Below, piece by piece: positions 59,326 to 64,000 of a stretch of DNA of 64,000 nucleotides. The notes under the pieces were generated by a model, which had not been told where the DNA came from, did not search any database, and saw nothing but the letters and a program-made list of their open reading frames with translations. How positions within the stretch are numbered: the stretch's first letter is position 1; each line of letters opens with the position of its first letter. The stretch is from Actinoplanes sp. NBRC 103695 (lineage in GTDB: Bacteria; Actinomycetota; Actinomycetes; Mycobacteriales; Micromonosporaceae): assembly GCF_030269485.1 (NCBI RefSeq), contig NZ_BSTL01000034.1, forward strand, positions 1 through 64,000. Reading direction: 5' to 3'. The translations under genes were made by a program, and so were the position numbers.

Positions 59326-60188
59326 CCCGGGCCAGACCGGTCGGCGTCCTGCTGTCGCTGCCCGCCGTCACCCTGGTGGCGCTGCTGTTGGTCCTGCCGA
59401 TCGCGCAGACCGCGTATTACAGCCTCACTGCCTGGGACGGCTTCCAGGCGACCTGGGCCGGCCTCGGCAACTATGCCCAGCTGTTCAACAACCCGGCTTT
59501 CGGGCGGGTCCTGGAGAACAACCTCCTGCTGTTGCTGTCGGTACCGGTGGCCGTGATCATCCCGTTCGGCATCGCCGCGGTGCTCAACGAGCACGTCCTC
59601 GGATGGCGGCTGTTCCGAGCGCTGTACTTCCTGCCCACCGCCGTGTCGTGGGTGGTAACCGGCATGGTCGCGACCCGGTTCTTCGCCCAGGACGGCATCC
59701 TCAACGGCCTGCTGCGCGGCGTCGGCCTCGGGTTCGTGCGGACCGACCTGCTCGCCGGGGAGCGCACCGCGCTGCTGGCAGTCGGCCTGACGTTCGTCTG
59801 GTCGATGGTCGGCACCAACACCCTGATCTTCAGCGCCGGGCTGGCCACCGTGGACCCGTCGCTGCTGGAGGCGGCCCGCTGCGACGGCGCCGGCCCGGTG
59901 CGCGCGTTCTTCAGCATCACGCTGCCGCAGCTCGCCCGGTTCCTTCAGTTCGCGGTCGTGCTGACGACGATCTCGGCGTTCACCGCCCTGTTCAGCCTGA
60001 TCTTCGTGATGACCAGCGGCGGGCCCGGAGACGGCACCACCACGATGGAGTTCTACATCTACCAGCGGGCCTTCACCCAGGGCGAGTTCGGCCAGGGCGC
60101 GATGCTCGGCATGGTGCTGCTGGCCACCGTCGGCCTCGTCACGCTGATCCAGGTCGGCGCGCTGGCCCGTGTCGGACGGGAGTCCTGA
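59322..60188 (+). CDS. ABC sugar transporter permease 1 (MalF/UgpA-like)
   Basis: 288 residues with six membrane helices. The cytoplasmic EAA loop reads LLEAARCDGAGPVRAFFSITLPQL (quoted in part, ~185-208). It starts inside the stop of the binding-protein gene (ATGA). It pairs with the next permease to form the channel. Confidence 0.93.
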   Translation: MTRARPVGVLLSLPAVTLVALLLVLPIAQTAYYSLTAWDGFQATWAGLGNYAQLFNNPAFGRVLENNLLLLLSVPVAVIIPFGIAAVLNEHVLGWRLFRALYFLPTAVSWVVTGMVATRFFAQDGILNGLLRGVGLGFVRTDLLAGERTALLAVGLTFVWSMVGTNTLIFSAGLATVDPSLLEAARCDGAGPVRAFFSITLPQLARFLQFAVVLTTISAFTALFSLIFVMTSGGPGDGTTTMEFYIYQRAFTQGEFGQGAMLGMVLLATVGLVTLIQVGALARVGRES

Positions 60189-60985
60189 TGGCCAGGCGGA
60201 TGACGCTGTTCCTGCTCATGGCGCTCATCGCCGTGGTGATGCTGTATCCGATCTCGTTCATGGTGCAGACCTCCCTGCGTAGTGACGAGCAGTACCGGAC
60301 CGGCGCCGGCTATTCGCTCGGGAGCTGGCGGGCGCTGTTCGCCACATTGCCGGTCGCCGACCTGATGCTGAACTCGACCCTGGTCTGCGTGTCGGCGCTA
60401 CTGCTGATCCTGGTGGTGTCCGTCCCGGCGGGCTTCGCCTTCGCCAAACTCAGCTACCCCGGCAGCGCCGTCCTGCTCACCGCGATCATCGCCTGCGCGA
60501 TGGTGCCCGTGCAGTCACTGGTCCTACCCGAGTTCGCGAACCTGGCCCGCATCGGCCTGGTGAACAACTACCTCGGCGCGATCCTCGTGTACGCCGCTCT
60601 GGGCACGCCGTTCGCGACGTTCCTGATGACCGTCTACTTCCGGGCGCTGCCCGACGAGTTGCTCGAAGCCGGCGTGATCGACGGGCTGGGATACGGGCAG
60701 ATCTTCCTGCGGATCGGCGTACCACTGTCCCTGCCGGCCGTCGCCACCGTCGTCGTGCTCCAGTTCATCCAGATCTGGTGCGACCTGCTCGTCGGGCTGC
60801 TCTTCCTGCAGACCCCGGGGCTGCGCACAATCACCACCGGTCTCGGCGTGCTCGCCTCCGGCCGGGTCACCGACGTCCCCGTACTGATGGCCGGCGCGAC
60901 CCTGAGCGCGATTCCCGCCGTCCTGGCCTACCTGCTGCTGCAACGGTTCCTCGTCCGCGGCCTCACCGTCGGCGTTTCCAAGTAG
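60188..60985 (+). CDS. ABC sugar transporter permease 2 (MalG/UgpE-like)
   Basis: ATG 60188 shares one base with the stop of permease 1; 265 residues and six helices. The EAA loop is ELLEAGVIDGLGYGQIFLRI-like, followed by GVPLSLPAV. It completes the membrane part of the importer and is 29 bases from the lyase gene, so the operon continues. Confidence 0.93.
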   Translation: MARRMTLFLLMALIAVVMLYPISFMVQTSLRSDEQYRTGAGYSLGSWRALFATLPVADLMLNSTLVCVSALLLILVVSVPAGFAFAKLSYPGSAVLLTAIIACAMVPVQSLVLPEFANLARIGLVNNYLGAILVYAALGTPFATFLMTVYFRALPDELLEAGVIDGLGYGQIFLRIGVPLSLPAVATVVVLQFIQIWCDLLVGLLFLQTPGLRTITTGLGVLASGRVTDVPVLMAGATLSAIPAVLAYLLLQRFLVRGLTVGVSK

Positions 60986-61014
60986 CCCCCCGACACCCGA
61001 AGAAGGAGACGGCC

Positions 61015-61908
61015 GTGCTGCACGGTGTACTTCCCGTTCTGCTCACCCCGTTCACCGACACCCTCGACCTGGACCTGCCCGCTCTCCAGCGCGAGATCGA
61101 CTGGGTCATCGACCACGGCGCCGACGGCGTCGTGATGGGCATGGTCTCCGAGACCCTGCGCCTGAGCTCCACCGAACGGGACCGGCTGGCCGAAGCCACC
61201 TGCGCCGCCGCCGACGGCCGCGTTCCCGTCGTCACGAGCGTCGGCGCGGAAAGCCAGGTGACCGCCGTCGCGCACGCCCGCGCCGCCGCCGGCTACGGCG
61301 CCGCCGCCGTCATGGCCATCCCGCCGATGGCGACCGACGCGGGCGAGGACGAGGTGTTCCGGTACTACGCCGCGATCGTGGAGGCGATCGACATCCCGGT
61401 GGTAGTGCAGGATGCGAGTGGCTACCTCGGCAACGGGTTGAGCATCGCCCTGCAAGCGAATCTGCACCGGCAATTCGGCAGCCGGGTCTGCTTCAAACCC
61501 GAGGCACAGCCGATCGGACCCAAACTGAGCGCGCTGCGCGACGCCACCGGCGCGACGGCCGTCATCTACGAAGGCAGCGGCGGCGTCGCACTGGTCGACA
61601 GCTACGCGCGGGGCATCGCCGGCACCATGCCGGGCGCCGACATCGTCTGGGCGATCGCCGCGCTCTGGCGCGCGCTCGTCGACGGTGACGAGGCCGCCGT
61701 CAACCGGCTCAACGGCCCGATCAGCACCCTCGTGCTGCTCCAGAGCACCCTCGACGCGTACGTCGCAGTCCAGAAGCACCTACTCGTCAGACAAGGCGTC
61801 ATACCCAGCGCGGCGGTCCGCGGCCCGGTCGGCTACATCCTCGATCCCGAATCCGAGCGCGAGGTCGACCGTCTCTTCGACCACCTGCGAGCGGCGGTCG
61901 CCGGATGA
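61015..61908 (+). CDS. DapA/NanA-family lyase or dehydratase of keto-deoxy sugar acids
   Basis: GTG 61015 follows AGAAGGAGACGGCC; 297 residues. The (beta/alpha)8 fold shows VLPVLLTPFTDTLDLDL, DGVVMGMVSET, VVTSVGAES and the Schiff-base Lys in VCFKPEAQP. The YxxP motif of true dihydrodipicolinate synthases reads QDASGYLG, so this is not a lysine gene. Related enzymes cleave or dehydrate 2-keto-3-deoxy acids (for example KDG aldolase, 5-keto-4-deoxyglucarate or L-2-keto-3-deoxyarabinonate dehydratase). It overlaps the IlvD/Edd gene (ATGA), which would make its substrate. Confidence 0.87.
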   Translation: MLHGVLPVLLTPFTDTLDLDLPALQREIDWVIDHGADGVVMGMVSETLRLSSTERDRLAEATCAAADGRVPVVTSVGAESQVTAVAHARAAAGYGAAAVMAIPPMATDAGEDEVFRYYAAIVEAIDIPVVVQDASGYLGNGLSIALQANLHRQFGSRVCFKPEAQPIGPKLSALRDATGATAVIYEGSGGVALVDSYARGIAGTMPGADIVWAIAALWRALVDGDEAAVNRLNGPISTLVLLQSTLDAYVAVQKHLLVRQGVIPSAAVRGPVGYILDPESEREVDRLFDHLRAAVAG

Positions 61909-63644
61909 GAGAGACGGATCTTCCCATGGGCACGCTGCGCAGCGACGCCTGGTTCGCCCGCGACGACGAGGTCGGGCTCGAACACCGCGCCTCCCTCCGG
62001 GCCGCCGGCGCACCGATCGTCCCGGGTGGTGGCCGTCCGGTCATCGCCCTGATCAGTTCGATCAGCGAACTGAACCCGTGCAACCTGCCGCTGCGCCCGC
62101 TCGTCGAGGCCGCACGCGAAGGCGTCATCGCGGCCGGAGGCGTACCGGTCGAGATCCCGGTGATGTCCCTCGGCGAGGACCTGATCAAGCCGACCGCCAT
62201 GCTGTACCGCAACCTGCTCGCCATGGAGGTGGAGGAGAACCTCCGCGCGCAGCCCATCGACGGGGTCGTGCTGTTCGGCAACTGCGACAAGACCATCCCG
62301 GCCGAACTCATGGCCGCCGCCAGCGCCGACCTGCCCGCCATCCAGGTCGCCGGCGGCTACCGCAGCCCCGGCCAGTTCCGCGGCACCGAGATCGGCGCCG
62401 GCACCGACCTGTGGTCCGCCTGGAACGATCGACGTGCCGGCCGGCTCGACGACGCCGGCTGGCACGACCTCGAAGTCGCCCTCAGCTGCAGCCGCGGCGC
62501 CTGCAACGTCATGGGCACCGCGATGAGCATGGCCATCCTCGCCGAGGCACTCGGCCTGATGCTCCCCGGCGGTGCCACCCTCCCCGCCGGCGACCCGCGG
62601 CTGCACCACCACGCGTATCGATCCGGCCGGCGGATCGTGCGGCTCGTACACGAGCAGATCGTGCCCAGCCGGATCCTCACCGAGCCCGCGTTCCAGAACG
62701 CGCTGCTCGTTCTCGCCGCAGTCGGCGGATCCACCAACGCCACCGTCCACCTGGCGGCCATCGCCGGCCGCCGAGCGATCCGGCTGGACCTCGACGACCT
62801 CGACCGAGCTGCCCGCCGTACCCCGGTCATCGCCGACATCGCGCCCATCGGCCAGCAACACATCGCCGCCTTCGACGCGGCCGGCGGCCTGCCGGCGGTC
62901 CAGGCCGTCCTCTCCGGCCTCCTCACCCCCGACCTGCTCACGGTCGCCGCCACCGACGACCTACCCGGTCCCGCCGGACCGGCGAAGGGCGCCATACGCC
63001 CGCTCACCGATCCGGTGACCGACCGACCAGCCTTCACCGTCCTGCATGGCAACCTCGCCCCCGAGGGCGCCGTGCTGAAGACCGCCGCGGCCGACCCGGC
63101 CCTGTTCCGGCACACCGGCCCGGCCATCGTCTTCGACAGCTACACGGACATGCTCGACCGCATAGACGACCCCGACCTCGGTGCGACCCGCGACTCGGTG
63201 CTCGTCCTACGCGGCTGCGGACCCCGTGGCGGAGACGGGTTCCCCGAATGGGGAATGATCCCGATCCCGCGGCACCTGGCAGCCGCCGGGGTCACCGACA
63301 TGCTGCGGATCAGCGACGCCCGCATGAGCGGCACCAGCTTCGGCACCTGTGTCCTGCACGTCGCACCCGATGCCGCCTCCGGGGGACCCCTGGGACTTGT
63401 GCGCACCGGCGACCTCATCACCATCGACGTCGACCGGCGCATCCTGCGCGCCCACCTGGACGACGAGGAGATCGACCGGCGGCAAGCCCGGCTCCGGCCG
63501 CCGCCCTCGCGTCACCGGCGCGGCTGGCCCTTGTTGTACGACGAACACGTCATGCAGGCACCCGCCGGCGCCGATTTCGACTTCCTGGTCCCCCGGGACT
63601 CTGCCGCGCAGACATGGGAGGAACCGGTCATCGGCCGATCATGA
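61905..63644 (+). CDS. IlvD/Edd-family sugar-acid dehydratase
   Basis: 579 residues; a second ATG at 61926 is possible but the ATGA overlap favours 61905. Iron-sulfur ligands are in FGNCDKTIPAE and CSRGACNVMGTAMSM. Later come GGSTNATVHLAAIAG, RGCGPRGGDGFPEWG and ISDARMSGTSFGTC. Enzymes of this branch dehydrate aldonic acids such as xylonate, arabinonate or galactonate to 2-keto-3-deoxy acids, which the linked lyase or the kinase/aldolase pair then use. The GACNVMGTA text (in place of GxCxGMGTANTM) marks the sugar-acid rather than the branched-chain amino acid branch, as far as I can judge. Confidence 0.9.
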   Translation: MRETDLPMGTLRSDAWFARDDEVGLEHRASLRAAGAPIVPGGGRPVIALISSISELNPCNLPLRPLVEAAREGVIAAGGVPVEIPVMSLGEDLIKPTAMLYRNLLAMEVEENLRAQPIDGVVLFGNCDKTIPAELMAAASADLPAIQVAGGYRSPGQFRGTEIGAGTDLWSAWNDRRAGRLDDAGWHDLEVALSCSRGACNVMGTAMSMAILAEALGLMLPGGATLPAGDPRLHHHAYRSGRRIVRLVHEQIVPSRILTEPAFQNALLVLAAVGGSTNATVHLAAIAGRRAIRLDLDDLDRAARRTPVIADIAPIGQQHIAAFDAAGGLPAVQAVLSGLLTPDLLTVAATDDLPGPAGPAKGAIRPLTDPVTDRPAFTVLHGNLAPEGAVLKTAAADPALFRHTGPAIVFDSYTDMLDRIDDPDLGATRDSVLVLRGCGPRGGDGFPEWGMIPIPRHLAAAGVTDMLRISDARMSGTSFGTCVLHVAPDAASGGPLGLVRTGDLITIDVDRRILRAHLDDEEIDRRQARLRPPPSRHRRGWPLLYDEHVMQAPAGADFDFLVPRDSAAQTWEEPVIGRS

Positions 63645-63819
63645 CGAACTCACGCGGAGCGCCGCGGCGCACCTGCTCGGCGGCGCCTCAGATCCGGCCC
63701 ATAACCCGCGTCGATGACGTCGAAGGTGAAGACGGCCGTCTGCCGAAGGTCTCACGAAACGCCTCGGGTGACCGATTTATGGGCAGACAATGGCGTTGGG
63801 CCACTCAGACCGGGGAGTC

Positions 63820-64000
63820 ATGACCTACTACCTTGCCTCCAGCGGGGTCCTGGTGGCCGCGTTCGTGATCTCGTCGCTGACCGGCGCACCCGGCATCGTG
63901 GGCAACGTGCTCGGTCAGACTGCCCTGATCGTCGGGCTGGTTGCCATCGTGTCCGGTATGCGGCGGCACCGTCTCGCCTCGGCCTGCCCCTGGTTGTTGG
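63820..64000 (+). CDS. Start of a membrane protein, cut by the window end
   Basis: ATG 63820 has GGGGAG two bases before it; 60 residues are visible. Two hydrophobic helices (VLVAAFVISSLTGAPG and NVLGQTALIVGLVAIVSG) are followed by MRRHRLASACPW. This kind of start is common in multi-helix sensor proteins with GGDEF/EAL ends, but the rest is outside the window, so no function is given. The 175-base spacer before it holds nothing I can support. Confidence 0.6.
   Translation, partial: MTYYLASSGVLVAAFVISSLTGAPGIVGNVLGQTALIVGLVAIVSGMRRHRLASACPWLL

Noticed and set aside
61015..61908. A true dapA that would partner the dapB at 13527
   Set aside because: The YxxP motif of dihydrodipicolinate synthase is absent and the gene is embedded in a sugar-acid operon far from dapB.
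61685..63823. A 712-codon plus-strand frame overlapping the DapA-family and IlvD/Edd genes
   Set aside because: Its text is almost all Arg, Pro and Ala with no motif, as expected for a shifted frame of high-GC genes.

Overview
The window is high-GC DNA from a filamentous actinomycete, most likely in or near the Micromonosporaceae (Actinoplanes-like). This rests on overall GC and codon use, IdeR/DmdR-type iron boxes, a cobalamin riboswitch in front of class Ia nrdAB, many secreted actinobacterial families (DUF2690, DUF3494, golvesin-like, GH76) and an HTH-STAND-WD40 signalling protein. The genus is an inference; no rRNA or other decisive marker is present.

Left end (1-14.3 kb): part of an iron-regulated NRPS siderophore cluster. 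It holds the last part of an NRPS ending in C-(E-like remnant)-C-A-PCP-TE. Converging on it is an operon for L-ornithine N5-monooxygenase, an MbtH-like protein, an aspartate 1-decarboxylase (beta-alanine supply), an aryl-acid AMP ligase and a flavin monooxygenase. A tricarballylate-dehydrogenase-like flavoprotein and a DapB homologue diverge beside it. Two near-consensus iron boxes control the region. The product is expected to be a mixed aryl-cap/hydroxamate chelator built with beta-alanine and N-hydroxyornithine. Base and codon use here is more relaxed than in the rest of the window and changes abruptly inside the NRPS.

14.3-20.3 kb: small mixed genes: an uncharacterised protein, a membrane GGDEF diguanylate cyclase, a GntR/YtrA regulator beside a decayed ABC transporter operon, a DUF4188 protein, a DUF2690 secreted protein and an ArsR-type regulator.

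20.4-28.6 kb: a run of exported proteins. Two large paralogues carry a lysozyme-like domain and a golvesin-like domain, and one of them ends in a complete endonuclease/exonuclease/phosphatase (EEP) domain. An FG-GAP protein and a second DUF2690 protein lie between them. This is the best candidate for an undescribed secreted system.

28.9-33.0 kb: a three-gene operon of a glutamine-synthetase-like ligase, an AsnB-like amidotransferase and a methyltransferase, suggesting a small ligase-based biosynthetic pathway. 33.1-40.9 kb: an I36-like secreted protein, the HTH-STAND-WD40 protein, a GH76 mannanase-like enzyme, CorA and DedA. 41.5-45.6 kb: a glycosyltransferase with a divergent TetR regulator, a group II intron remnant joined to a MerR-like tail, a membrane protein and a ScyD/ScyE-type secreted protein.

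45.7-49.1 kb: a minus-strand patch of tRNA-like pieces in odd order next to an unrecognised gene, a sortase-anchored DUF3494/collagen-like surface protein, and a frameshifted metE fragment. 49.3-53.1 kb: nrdA-nrdB under a B12 riboswitch and paired NrdR-like boxes. 53.2-63.6 kb: a sugar/sugar-acid catabolic locus. An IclR regulator sits between a leftward operon (Zn-dehydrogenase, KDPG/KDPGal aldolase, KDG-type kinase, aldose epimerase) and a rightward operon (ABC importer, DapA-family lyase, IlvD/Edd dehydratase), so that uptake, oxidation, dehydration, phosphorylation and aldol cleavage are encoded together. The last 180 bases begin another membrane protein.
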